Source: Candidatus Gottesmanbacteria bacterium
GTDB lineage: Bacteria > Patescibacteriota > Microgenomatia > 2-02-FULL-39-11
Direction: 5' to 3'
Length of the DNA: 9,364 bases
NCBI GenBank assembly: GCA_016218275.1
Contig: JACREK010000109.1
Location: 1 to 9,364, forward strand
Part shown: positions 1-6,284 of the stretch, one piece after another
Position numbering within the stretch: position 1 is the first letter of the stretch
Layout: each line of letters opens with the position of its first letter
The notes under the pieces: model-generated
What the model saw: the letters and a program-made list of their open reading frames with translations, nothing else
The model's database searches: none
What the model was told of the DNA's origin: nothing
Program-made: the position numbers and the translations under genes

Positions 1-528
1 GTAAAGAATCAAAAATCAGGAGGGATTGTTAAAGCCTTCGGACCTTTGAAAGTGAGTTATTCTGCAACACCCATGTTTTCCGATACTAATTTATCTCCGG
101 GTAAAAGTATGAGCCGGTCAATTACAATTGAAAATACGGATAATACCGCCCACAGTATAGGTATTAAAACAGACAATCTTGCCACCCAGAATTTATCTCT
201 GGCAAATATTATCGATATAACGATAACCAGAGACGGGATGCCTATCTATGGATTGGATAGTCCTACAGGAAAAAAGAATTTGGCAAATTTTTTCACAGAT
301 GATGTAGTGAGTTTAAATAAATTGTTGCCTGGTGGGAAAGGAATTTATGATTTTATTCTTCGGATGGATGAAACAGCCGGAGATGAATATCAAGGGCAAT
401 TAGTTAAATTTGATTTGCTTACTGGTATCGACAAAGTTAGATTTATGACTATACCAACTATTGTTCCTAGGCCAACTTTTAAGACTATGCCTACCTTTGC
501 TCCATTTCCTACACTTCGCCCATTCTAA
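1..528 (+). CDS. TasA/camelysin-like surface protein, C-terminal part (5' end outside window)
   Basis: The frame is open from the first base, so this is the 3' part of a longer gene. A TTG at 46 lies in frame but has no ribosome-binding site at a usable distance (AGGAGG at 18-23 is 22 bases away), and the similarity to the fold begins before it. The visible protein has the pattern of the TasA/camelysin (CalY) beta-sandwich: a 'LSPGKSMSRSITIENTDN' strand pair, then 'LLPGGKGIYDFILRMDETAG', then the closing 'DEYQGQLVKFDL'. This echoes the family's PG-x-S...F.v.N.G and AGN.YQG...F.l signatures. In Firmicutes such proteins are secreted and form biofilm fibres. The last 25 or so residues form a Pro/Thr/Phe-rich tail (PT repeated four times) with no LPXTG motif or membrane helix. 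The signal peptide would be upstream. The fold call is fairly good; the role in this organism is inferred. Confidence 0.6.
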   Translation, partial: VKNQKSGGIVKAFGPLKVSYSATPMFSDTNLSPGKSMSRSITIENTDNTAHSIGIKTDNLATQNLSLANIIDITITRDGMPIYGLDSPTGKKNLANFFTDDVVSLNKLLPGGKGIYDFILRMDETAGDEYQGQLVKFDLLTGIDKVRFMTIPTIVPRPTFKTMPTFAPFPTLRPF

Positions 529-573
529 CATTTACCTTGAACTTATTATCAAATTTTGACACAATGATAGATA

Positions 574-1461
574 ATGGCAGTAAAATTTAGAAGTCTGATT
601 CATCATCTCTTATTTCCACACGAATCAAATAATTATAAGGCGAAGACTTTGCATAACTCGTCAATTGTTTTTTATATTTTGCTCCTTTTGGCATTTCAAC
701 TGTTAACCGGGACAGTGAAAAGAATCAGACCCGGTGTCCTGGGATATGCTACAGACATCACTGTTGAGAAAGTCTTATATCTGATAAACCAAAAAAGAAC
801 TCAATTTAATCTTCCACCCTTGACACTCTCTCAGGAATTATCGGAAGCTGCTACCAAAAAAGCCTCAGATATGTTTGCTTATAATTATTGGGCTCATGTC
901 TCCCCCACGGGTACCTCACCTTGGTCATTTATCACATCATCTGGATATCAATATCTTTATGCCGGAGAAAATTTAGCTAGAGATTTTAATACAGCTGAGG
1001 AAGTTGTAAATGCCTGGATGAATTCTTCCACGCACAGAGATAATATTCTTAAGCCGGAATATTCAGATATTGGGCTGGCTGTTATGAACGGTAATTTACG
1101 GGGACAAGATACCACCTTAGTGGTACAAGAGTTCGGGTCAAAGGTCGGAAGTAAAGATAGAAGTATAATTGCTCAGGCTATACCGTCTCTTGCACCCGGT
1201 TTGGGACAAATAAGTGAATCTGCGATACAGAAAGAGATACTGTTAAGTACCGAACCAAAGCCAATGATGATACCTCCGACCATCTCAAAGACTTTATCCT
1301 TAGTAATGACAGAATTTCTTCTGATTGTGCTTTTTCTTGATAGTTTGTACTTATGGAAGTATAAAACCCTGCGAGTCTCTGGTCATTCACTGGCTCATCT
1401 TATTTTCTTGGCCGCCCTGATAGGAGCAATGGGAGCAACGGGAATTGGAGTGATATTATAA
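574..1461 (+). CDS. Membrane-anchored CAP (SCP/PR1) domain protein
   Basis: This 295-residue protein has a hydrophobic segment at about residues 31-46, an extracytoplasmic CAP domain at about 62-190, and two more predicted helices at about 241-261 and 272-294. The CAP cavity tetrad is complete: H108 (in WAHVSPTG), E132 (in AGENLA), H154 (in STHRDNIL) and E186 (in VVQEFG). Bacterial CAP proteins (YkwD-type) are secreted or surface-anchored; their biochemical function is mostly unsettled. The N-terminus before the first helix holds a His/Pro-rich stretch (FPHESNN, then LH) that I recall from CPR CAP proteins. An in-frame TAG at 568-570 makes ATG 574 the first possible start, but there is no clear Shine-Dalgarno sequence. 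The 86-residue membrane protein follows after 14 bases, so the two are probably co-transcribed. The domain call is firm; the ligand or substrate is unknown. Confidence 0.88.
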   Translation: MAVKFRSLIHHLLFPHESNNYKAKTLHNSSIVFYILLLLAFQLLTGTVKRIRPGVLGYATDITVEKVLYLINQKRTQFNLPPLTLSQELSEAATKKASDMFAYNYWAHVSPTGTSPWSFITSSGYQYLYAGENLARDFNTAEEVVNAWMNSSTHRDNILKPEYSDIGLAVMNGNLRGQDTTLVVQEFGSKVGSKDRSIIAQAIPSLAPGLGQISESAIQKEILLSTEPKPMMIPPTISKTLSLVMTEFLLIVLFLDSLYLWKYKTLRVSGHSLAHLIFLAALIGAMGATGIGVIL

Positions 1462-1475
1462 ATATAAGGCAAAAA

Positions 1476-1736
1476 ATGAATAAAAATCATCATTTCCATA
1501 TCTTGCATTACCTTTTTCTTATTTTTTTTCTCGCTTTAGGAATAACTTCTTTTTTCTATTATTCCGGTTATCCGGATAATCAGTTTTTTATAGCTATGGC
1601 AACTTCCTTATTTTATTTTATATGGGGAATAGTCCATCATGCGCTTGAAGGTGATTTGCATCCTAAAGTTATGGTAGAATATCTAGTTATATCATTATTG
1701 GCAATTTTATTATTAAGAGGAGCAATTTACAGATAA
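1476..1736 (+). CDS. Small three-helix membrane protein, unknown function
   Basis: I do not recognise a named family. The 86-residue product is almost entirely hydrophobic, with predicted membrane segments at about residues 10-29, 36-55 and 66-83. A short polar loop after the second helix carries HHALEGDLHP. A basic, His-rich N-terminus (MNKNHHFHILH) and a C-terminal LLRGAIYR suggest few soluble parts. AAGG at 1466-1469 sits six bases before the ATG, a plausible ribosome-binding site. It lies 14 bases after the CAP-domain gene, so the two are likely co-transcribed and may work in the same membrane. The repeat region starts straight after its TAA stop. The codon pattern and tight spacing support a real gene; no function is proposed. 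Confidence 0.7.
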   Translation: MNKNHHFHILHYLFLIFFLALGITSFFYYSGYPDNQFFIAMATSLFYFIWGIVHHALEGDLHPKVMVEYLVISLLAILLLRGAIYR

Positions 1737-1883
1737 ATATGTTTACACTGAGCCCTTCGAAAACTCAGGATAAACGCCGAAGGGTTTACCCTGAGGAGCA
1801 TCAGCGACGAAGGGAGCGAATATGTTTACATTGAGTGACCGAAGGGTTTACCCTGAGGAGCATCAGCGACGAAGGGAGCGAAT
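1736..1883. repeat. Tandem palindromic intergenic repeat, two unequal units
   Basis: The whole gap before the sugar cassette is repeat. Unit 1 spans 1736-1818 and unit 2 spans 1819-1883. Both begin AATATGTTTACAYTGAG (1736-1752 and 1819-1835, one mismatch) and share an identical 45-bp block (1777-1821 and 1839-1883) that begins CCGAAGGGTTTACCCTGAGG and ends CGAAGGGAGCGAAT. In unit 1 a 24-bp segment (1753-1776, carrying CCCTTCG and CTCAGGATAAAC) separates the two shared parts; in unit 2 only TGA is there. The repeat is more GC-rich than its surroundings. It resembles CCCTTCG/CTCAGG-type palindromic repeats that I recall scattered between genes in CPR and other environmental genomes; that link is from memory. 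The last bases of unit 2 form the ribosome-binding region of the next gene. Confidence 0.9.
1753..1814 (+). other. Long imperfect hairpin within repeat unit 1
   Basis: Two nested arms pair. CTCAGGATAAAC at 1764-1775 faces GTTTACCCTGAG at 1784-1795 (11 of 12 pairs, one A-C mismatch, 8-base loop). CCCTTCG at 1753-1759 faces CGAAGGG at 1808-1814, separated from the inner stem by an asymmetric internal loop of 4 and 12 bases. No T-run follows, so it does not look like an intrinsic terminator. In RNA it could act as a processing or stability element between the membrane-protein genes and the sugar cassette. Confidence 0.65.
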
Positions 1884-1886
1884 GTG
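1872..1886 (+). promoter_or_regulatory. Ribosome-binding site and GTG start of rmlA formed by repeat
   Basis: AAGGGAG at 1872-1878 lies five bases before the GTG at 1884-1886. The ATG at 1882-1884 is followed at once by TGA and cannot start a gene, while GTG leads straight into the conserved KGIVLAGGLGTRL start of the nucleotidyltransferase. The Shine-Dalgarno-like bases belong to repeat unit 2, so the repeat supplies the initiation region. Confidence 0.7.
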
Positions 1887-2612
1887 AAAGGTATAGTTTT
1901 AGCCGGAGGACTGGGTACGAGATTATATCCGTTAACTTATGCTACCAATAAACATTTGCTTCCGGTATACAATAAGCCGATGGTATTTTATCCCATAAAC
2001 ACGCTTGTTCGTGCCGGTATAACAGAAATATTGATAGTGACAAGCGGTCCCCACTCCGGAGATTTTATCAGTGTTTGCAAAAATGGCAAAGAATTGGGTG
2101 TTACGCATCTGGAATATGCCTATCAGGAAAGGCCAAACGGTGGAATTGCAGATGCGCTTTCCTTGGCTGAAGATTTTGCCGACGGTGAAAATATAACGGT
2201 TATATTGGGTGATAATACTACAGACGTTGACATCGCCGATTCTGTAACTAAATTCAAAAAGGGAGCTTTAATCTTTTTGAAAAAAACTGCCGACAGAAAA
2301 CAATTGAAGCGTTTTGGTGTACCGGTATTTGATAGAAATCAAAGAATTGTCAAAATTGAAGAAAAACCTCAGGAACCAAAAAGCAACTTTGTGGCTACAG
2401 GACTATATATTTACGATAATCAGGTATTTGACTTTATACGTCTGTGTAAACCTTCCGAAAGAGACGAGATTGAGATTACCGATGTAAATAATTTATATAT
2501 AAAACATAGGGAGCTAAATTGGGTAGAACTTCAAGGTTTTTGGTCCGACGCGGGAACCTTTGAGACTTTATATTATGCCAATCGATATTGGGCTGAAAAG
2601 GAAGGGTTATGA
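1884..2612 (+). CDS. rmlA: Glucose-1-phosphate thymidylyltransferase, short form
   Basis: The enzyme joins glucose-1-phosphate and dTTP to give dTDP-glucose and pyrophosphate, the first step to dTDP-L-rhamnose, in the cytoplasm. The N-terminal nucleotide-binding signature LAGGLGTRLYPLT (residues 6-18) with K23 is intact. So are the metal-binding GDN (109-111), the IEEKP strand (158-162) and the second metal aspartate in WSDAGT (D222). At 242 residues it is about 50 shorter than classical RmlA (about 290) and ends just after the DAGT helix, so the usual C-terminal helical extension is missing. GTG is the start. Its stop overlaps the ATG of the next gene as ATGA. Neighbouring rmlC, rmlB and rmlD support the dTDP-rhamnose role; a uridylyltransferase of the same fold is less likely. 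Confidence 0.9.
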   Translation: MKGIVLAGGLGTRLYPLTYATNKHLLPVYNKPMVFYPINTLVRAGITEILIVTSGPHSGDFISVCKNGKELGVTHLEYAYQERPNGGIADALSLAEDFADGENITVILGDNTTDVDIADSVTKFKKGALIFLKKTADRKQLKRFGVPVFDRNQRIVKIEEKPQEPKSNFVATGLYIYDNQVFDFIRLCKPSERDEIEITDVNNLYIKHRELNWVELQGFWSDAGTFETLYYANRYWAEKEGL

Positions 2613-3073
2613 AAAAAAGTTCAAAGTTAATCGAAGGGGTTATAGCCAAAGAACTTATTAGACATAAAGATGAGAGGGGATATTTTGAGGAGTTAATAAG
2701 AATTACTGATGAATTTTTTCAGGAAGGATTTGGACAATTGTCTCATTCCTATATGAATAAGGGAGTGATTAAGGCATGGCATATCCATAAAACCCAGATA
2801 GATTGGTGGTATGTGGCAAAAGGCACTTTAAAAGTCGCCCTTTACGATCTGCGTAAAGACTCGCCAACTTACAGAGAGTTAAATCAGTTTATATTGGGTG
2901 AAGATGGAGATGATGTGGTTTTGAAAATTCCGGGAGGTGTGGCTCATGGTTGTAAAGTTATATCCGAAGATGCAGAACTCTTTTATATCACTTCATCCAT
3001 CTACAATACAGCCGAAGAAGGTAGAATTTCTCATGATGATAGGGAAATTGGGTTTGATTGGATAAACTTATGA
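2609..3073 (+). CDS. rmlC: dTDP-4-dehydrorhamnose 3,5-epimerase-like protein (RmlC family)
   Basis: This is a single cupin-type domain of 154 residues, shorter than the usual 180 or so. It is expected to epimerise C3 and C5 of dTDP-4-keto-6-deoxyglucose. Family landmarks in order are DERGYFEEL (21-29), VIKAWHIHKTQ (53-63) with H58 at the position of the catalytic histidine of the RGLH motif, the strand GTLKVALYDLRKDSPTY (72-88), IPGGVAHG (107-114), and the tyrosine region LFYITSSIY (124-132). The Arg-Gly-Leu before the catalytic His is replaced by Lys-Ala-Trp, so substrate contacts may differ and 3-epimerisation alone is possible. The start overlaps the rmlA stop (ATGA), with purine-rich AAGGAAGGG just upstream; its own TGA overlaps the rmlB start. 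Confidence 0.82.
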   Translation: MKKSSKLIEGVIAKELIRHKDERGYFEELIRITDEFFQEGFGQLSHSYMNKGVIKAWHIHKTQIDWWYVAKGTLKVALYDLRKDSPTYRELNQFILGEDGDDVVLKIPGGVAHGCKVISEDAELFYITSSIYNTAEEGRISHDDREIGFDWINL

Positions 3074-4083
3074 ATCTATTGGTAACAGGCGGTGCCGGAT
3101 TCATCGGCGCAAATTTTGTACTTTACTGGCTAAATAAATATCCAAAGGATACGATAATTAATCTGGATGAGCTTACTTATGCCGGTAATTTGGAAAATCT
3201 TAAAACAGTTGAGACAAATCCCCGCTATAAATTTGTAAAAGGAGATATCTGTAATCCAAAACTGGTAAATCAAGTTATGGAAGGAATCGATACGGTTTGT
3301 CATTTTGCTGCAGAAAGTCATGTAGACAGATCCATACTATCTCCTTCCACTTTTATAGAGACAAATATTGTCGGTACCCATATCCTCCTGGAAGCAGCAT
3401 TAAAAAATAAAGTGAAACGTTTTCATCATATATCTACAGATGAAGTGTTCGGATCACTGGAATTAAACAATTCGAGTAAATTTGATGAACGAACACCATA
3501 TAACCCCAGAAGTCCATATTCAGCAAGTAAAGCCGCTTCAGATCATTTAGTTCGTGCATATTGGTTTACCTATGGATTACCAATTACTATTTCGAACTGT
3601 TCCAATAACTTCGGCAGATTTCAGTTTCCGGAAAAACTGATTCCTTTGGCAATAACCAATATATTGGAAGGAAAAAAAGTGCCAGTTTATGGTGACGGAT
3701 TACATGTACGGGATTGGCTTTTTGTGGAAGATCATTGCAGAGCAATAGATTTGATTATCAGAGATGGAAAGGTTGGAGAAACTTATTGTGTGGGAGGGTT
3801 GACAAAAGATATTTCCAATCTCGAAGTTATAAAAAAAATACTGAAAATCTTAAATAAAGATGAAAGTTGGCTGGTCTTTGTAAAGGATCGTCCCGGACAT
3901 GACAGGAAATATTCTATAGATTGGTCAAAAATAAAAAATGAACTTGGTTGGCATCCCGAAGAAGATTTTGATTTATTACTTGAGAAAACCGTCAGTTGGT
4001 ATAAGGACAATAGAAACTGGTGGTTGCGACTTAAAAAAGCGGAATATGAAAAATATTATAAGGAGCAATACAAAAACTTATGA
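3070..4083 (+). CDS. rmlB: dTDP-glucose 4,6-dehydratase
   Basis: An extended SDR enzyme that converts dTDP-glucose to dTDP-4-keto-6-deoxyglucose with tightly bound NAD+. Numbered from ATG 3070 (337 residues), it has the Rossmann motif TGGAGFIG (6-13), the acidic NLDELTYAGN (31-40) typical of RmlB, FAAESHVDRS (79-88), the dehydratase triad T123-D124-E125 in STDEVFG, and catalytic Y150 and K154 in YSASK. The substrate-domain block NCSNNFGRFQFPEKLIP (176-192) and GDGLHVRDWLFVEDH (208-222) are hallmarks of the family. ATG 3070 is preferred over TTG 3058 in the same frame because it makes an ATGA overlap with rmlC, as at other junctions here, and puts the first strand at the usual distance from the N-terminus. 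Full length for the family. Confidence 0.95.
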   Translation: MNLLVTGGAGFIGANFVLYWLNKYPKDTIINLDELTYAGNLENLKTVETNPRYKFVKGDICNPKLVNQVMEGIDTVCHFAAESHVDRSILSPSTFIETNIVGTHILLEAALKNKVKRFHHISTDEVFGSLELNNSSKFDERTPYNPRSPYSASKAASDHLVRAYWFTYGLPITISNCSNNFGRFQFPEKLIPLAITNILEGKKVPVYGDGLHVRDWLFVEDHCRAIDLIIRDGKVGETYCVGGLTKDISNLEVIKKILKILNKDESWLVFVKDRPGHDRKYSIDWSKIKNELGWHPEEDFDLLLEKTVSWYKDNRNWWLRLKKAEYEKYYKEQYKNL

Positions 4084-4955
4084 AAATCCCCATTTTAGGT
4101 ACCGGTCTTTCGGGAATGGTCGGTAGCCGGATAGTAGAGTTGTTAAGTGATAAATATGAATTTGCAGACTTAAGTTTTAATACCAGAATAGATATCACAA
4201 GTGTAGATCAAGTATTAGAAGTCTTCAAAAATTCAGAGGCCGCTACGGTTCTTCATCTGGCTGCCAAGACCGATGTTGACTCTTGTGAGGATGACAAGAT
4301 TTTGACGGAAGAAGGCCCAGCATGGTTGGTAAACGTTGAAGGGACACGCAATATAGTTGAAGCTGCCCAAAAATACCACAAAAGGGTCATTTATATTTCT
4401 TCCGATTTTGTTTTTGACGGAACTGAAGATTTTTATACGGAAGAGGATGTGCCAAACCCCGTAAATTGGTACGGGGTGACTAAGTATGAAGGGGAAAAAA
4501 TTCTGGAAGAATCAGGTATAAGCCATACCATTGTAAGACTTGCATATCCTTACAGGGCAAATTTTCCCTTAAAAAGTGATTTTGTGAGGAGAATCATCGA
4601 AGCGGGAAAAGAAAATGAAGAGATAAAATCACTTACGGATCATTTTTTTACTCCTACTTTTATAGATGATTTTGCGAAAGCTTTGGATATTTTATTGCAA
4701 AAAGAACTACCGGGTATTTTTCATTTAGTTGGCAGTCAGACTTTGACTCCTTATGAGGCGGTAGGAGAAGTGTTTGAAACATTTGGACTACAGGGAAACA
4801 TTATACCAATAACAAGAGCTGAGTATTTCAGAAATAGGGCATTTCGTCCTTGTCGGCTGGCGCTTAAAAATGATAAAATTACCAAATTAGGCGCTTCAAT
4901 GTGTAGTTTTGCCGAAGGCCTTATAGAATTAAAGAAACAGTTAAAGGAGCAATAA
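4080..4955 (+). CDS. rmlD: dTDP-4-dehydrorhamnose reductase
   Basis: An SDR reductase of 291 residues that makes dTDP-L-rhamnose from the product of the epimerase using NAD(P)H. The glycine-rich loop GTGLSGMVG (7-15), HLAAKTDVDSCE (59-70), SSDFVFDG (107-114) and the catalytic pair Y131/K135 in YGVTKYEGE follow the RmlD pattern (AAxTxVDxxE, STDYVFDG, YGxTKxxGE). The length matches the family (about 280-300). ATG overlaps the rmlB stop as ATGA. AAGGAG at 4060-4065 lies 14 bases upstream, farther than ideal. The assignment is supported by the complete rml set beside it. The methionine adenosyltransferase beta-subunit-like branch shares these motifs but would not fit the context. Confidence 0.9.
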   Translation: MKIPILGTGLSGMVGSRIVELLSDKYEFADLSFNTRIDITSVDQVLEVFKNSEAATVLHLAAKTDVDSCEDDKILTEEGPAWLVNVEGTRNIVEAAQKYHKRVIYISSDFVFDGTEDFYTEEDVPNPVNWYGVTKYEGEKILEESGISHTIVRLAYPYRANFPLKSDFVRRIIEAGKENEEIKSLTDHFFTPTFIDDFAKALDILLQKELPGIFHLVGSQTLTPYEAVGEVFETFGLQGNIIPITRAEYFRNRAFRPCRLALKNDKITKLGASMCSFAEGLIELKKQLKEQ

Positions 4956-4959
4956 ACTT

Positions 4960-6252
4960 ATGCAGATAGCAGTTATCGGACATGGTTATGTAGGTTTGAT
5001 TACGGCTGCAGTTTTTGCCGATTTAGGAAATAATGTTTGTGTTGTCGGTAGAACTGCAGAGAAAATTGAAAAACTTAAAAAAGGAGTTACCCCTTTTTTT
5101 GAACCAGGGCTTACCGAAATAGTCAGACATAATCTGAAAGCGGGCAGGCTCCATTTTACTCTTGATTATAAAGAGGCAGTCTACAGCGCGAAAATTGTCT
5201 TTATTTGTGTTGGTACTCCGTCAAAACAAAACGGAGAAGCTGATCTTTCTTCAGTTTATGATGCCGCCAAAAATATCGGAAAAAATCTGGACGGATATAC
5301 CGTAGTTGTGACAAAGAGTACGGTGCCTGTTGGAACTAATCGTGAGGTGGCAAAGATTCTTGCTCGGAATGCTCCCCAAAAATCAAGTTTTGATATTGCA
5401 TCATGTCCTGAATTCTTGCGGGAAGGAAGTGCTATTGCTGATACTCTCAATCCTGACAGAATCGTCATCGGTGTGGAAAAAAAGATCCCAAAAGAGCTGC
5501 TTTTAGATCTTCATAAACCGATTGACGGCGAAAGGATAGTAACTACAATCGAAACTGCAGAAATGATTAAATATGCTTCAAACGCACTTCTTTCTACCAA
5601 AATATCTTTCGCCAATGCCATGTCTTTTATCTGTGAGAAAGTGGAAGCAGATGTTGAAGTGGTGTTATCTGCAGTAGGACTGGATAAGAGGCTGGGAAGA
5701 GCTTTTCTTTATCCGGGGGTTGGCTTTGGCGGGAGTTGTTTCCCCAAGGATGTGAAAGCATTAATTGCTATTGCGCAAAAATTTGGATACGATTTCGAGT
5801 TATTAAAAGCAGTCTATAAAATTAATCAGGAAGCCAAAGATAGATTTGTGCAGAAAATAATAAGCACAATGGGAAATGTTAAGGATAAAACTATAGCCGT
5901 TTTAGGACTTTCTTTTAAACCAAATACTGATGATATGCGGGAAGCACCCTCAATTGATATAATCAGAAAGTTGCAGAAAAATGGAGCAAATATAAAAGCA
6001 TACGATCCTGAGGCTATCTCTAATGCAGCCAAAATCTTTCCAGACATAACCTACTGTGATAATCCCAAAGAATTGGCGGCAGATGCTGATGCTCTTGTCG
6101 TTTTGACGGAATGGAATGAGTTTAAGCAATTAGACTTAAATGATATAAAAAAAGTGATGAAACATTATTTTCTTTTTGACGGGAGAAATATATACGATCC
6201 GCAAAAAGTTAAGAAATTAGGATTTGTTTATAAAGGAGTTGGCAGAGTATAA
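4960..6252 (+). CDS. ugd: UDP-glucose 6-dehydrogenase
   Basis: Oxidises UDP-glucose twice to UDP-glucuronate. The 430-residue protein has all three domains: an N-terminal Rossmann fold starting IGHGYVGL (6-13), with VGTP (84-87) and TKSTVPVGT (118-126) and the CPEFLREG block (149-156); a central dimerising helix with K204 in EMIKYASNA; and a C-terminal UDP-binding domain. The active site is intact: C260 and K263 in GFGGSCFPKD (255-264). The C-terminal LGLSFKPNTDDMREAPS is canonical. Unusually, the second strand ends VVGRT (28-32), where the NAD+-binding Asp normally sits. AGGAG at 4945-4949 lies ten bases before the ATG; the gene starts four bases after rmlD. The product feeds the decarboxylase encoded two genes downstream. 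Confidence 0.95.
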   Translation: MQIAVIGHGYVGLITAAVFADLGNNVCVVGRTAEKIEKLKKGVTPFFEPGLTEIVRHNLKAGRLHFTLDYKEAVYSAKIVFICVGTPSKQNGEADLSSVYDAAKNIGKNLDGYTVVVTKSTVPVGTNREVAKILARNAPQKSSFDIASCPEFLREGSAIADTLNPDRIVIGVEKKIPKELLLDLHKPIDGERIVTTIETAEMIKYASNALLSTKISFANAMSFICEKVEADVEVVLSAVGLDKRLGRAFLYPGVGFGGSCFPKDVKALIAIAQKFGYDFELLKAVYKINQEAKDRFVQKIISTMGNVKDKTIAVLGLSFKPNTDDMREAPSIDIIRKLQKNGANIKAYDPEAISNAAKIFPDITYCDNPKELAADADALVVLTEWNEFKQLDLNDIKKVMKHYFLFDGRNIYDPQKVKKLGFVYKGVGRV

Positions 6253-6254
6253 AA

Positions 6255-6273
6255 GCCTGCCTGCCTGCCGGCA
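6255..6273. repeat. GC-rich CCTG repeat with TGCCGGCA palindrome
   Basis: Three GCCT units (6255-6266) run into GCCGGC, forming an 8-bp palindrome TGCCGGCA at 6266-6273. This nearly fills the 32-base gap between the ugd stop and the preferred next start and is sharply more GC-rich than its surroundings. It looks like one half of a CCTGCCTGCCGGCAGGCAGG-type intergenic palindrome; that comparison is from memory. Confidence 0.55.
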
Positions 6274-6284
6274 TGGAGAAAAAT

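Noticed and set aside
46..48. TTG as the true start of the first gene
   Set aside because: The frame is open to base 1, no ribosome-binding site is correctly spaced, and the protein lacks a signal peptide from this point, so the gene begins before the window.
549..559. TCAAA/TTTGA inverted repeat as terminator after the first gene
   Set aside because: The arms are five AT-rich pairs around a single central base and cannot form a stable hairpin.
537..586. Promoter before the CAP gene (TTGAAC 537-542 or TTGACA 556-561)
   Set aside because: No -10 element sits at a fitting distance; the best pairs need spacings of 19-27 or 8 bases and fall on or inside the start codon region.
1739..1834. 31-codon frame in repeat unit 1 as a gene
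   Set aside because: It has no ribosome-binding site, ends out of frame with anything downstream, and its sequence is only the repeat read in one frame.
1736..1883. CRISPR array
   Set aside because: There are only two unequal units, the repeated part is longer than the part between, and no cas genes are present.
3058..3060. TTG start for rmlB
   Set aside because: It adds only four residues, has no better ribosome-binding site, and ATG 3070 gives the ATGA overlap seen at other junctions.
3938..4126. 62-codon plus-strand frame across the rmlB/rmlD junction
   Set aside because: It overlaps conserved parts of both genes in another frame and has no recognisable features.
6273..6275. ATG 6273 as start of the Gmd-like gene
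   Set aside because: It lies in a GC-rich repeat with no ribosome-binding site, whereas ATG 6285 has GGAG six bases upstream.
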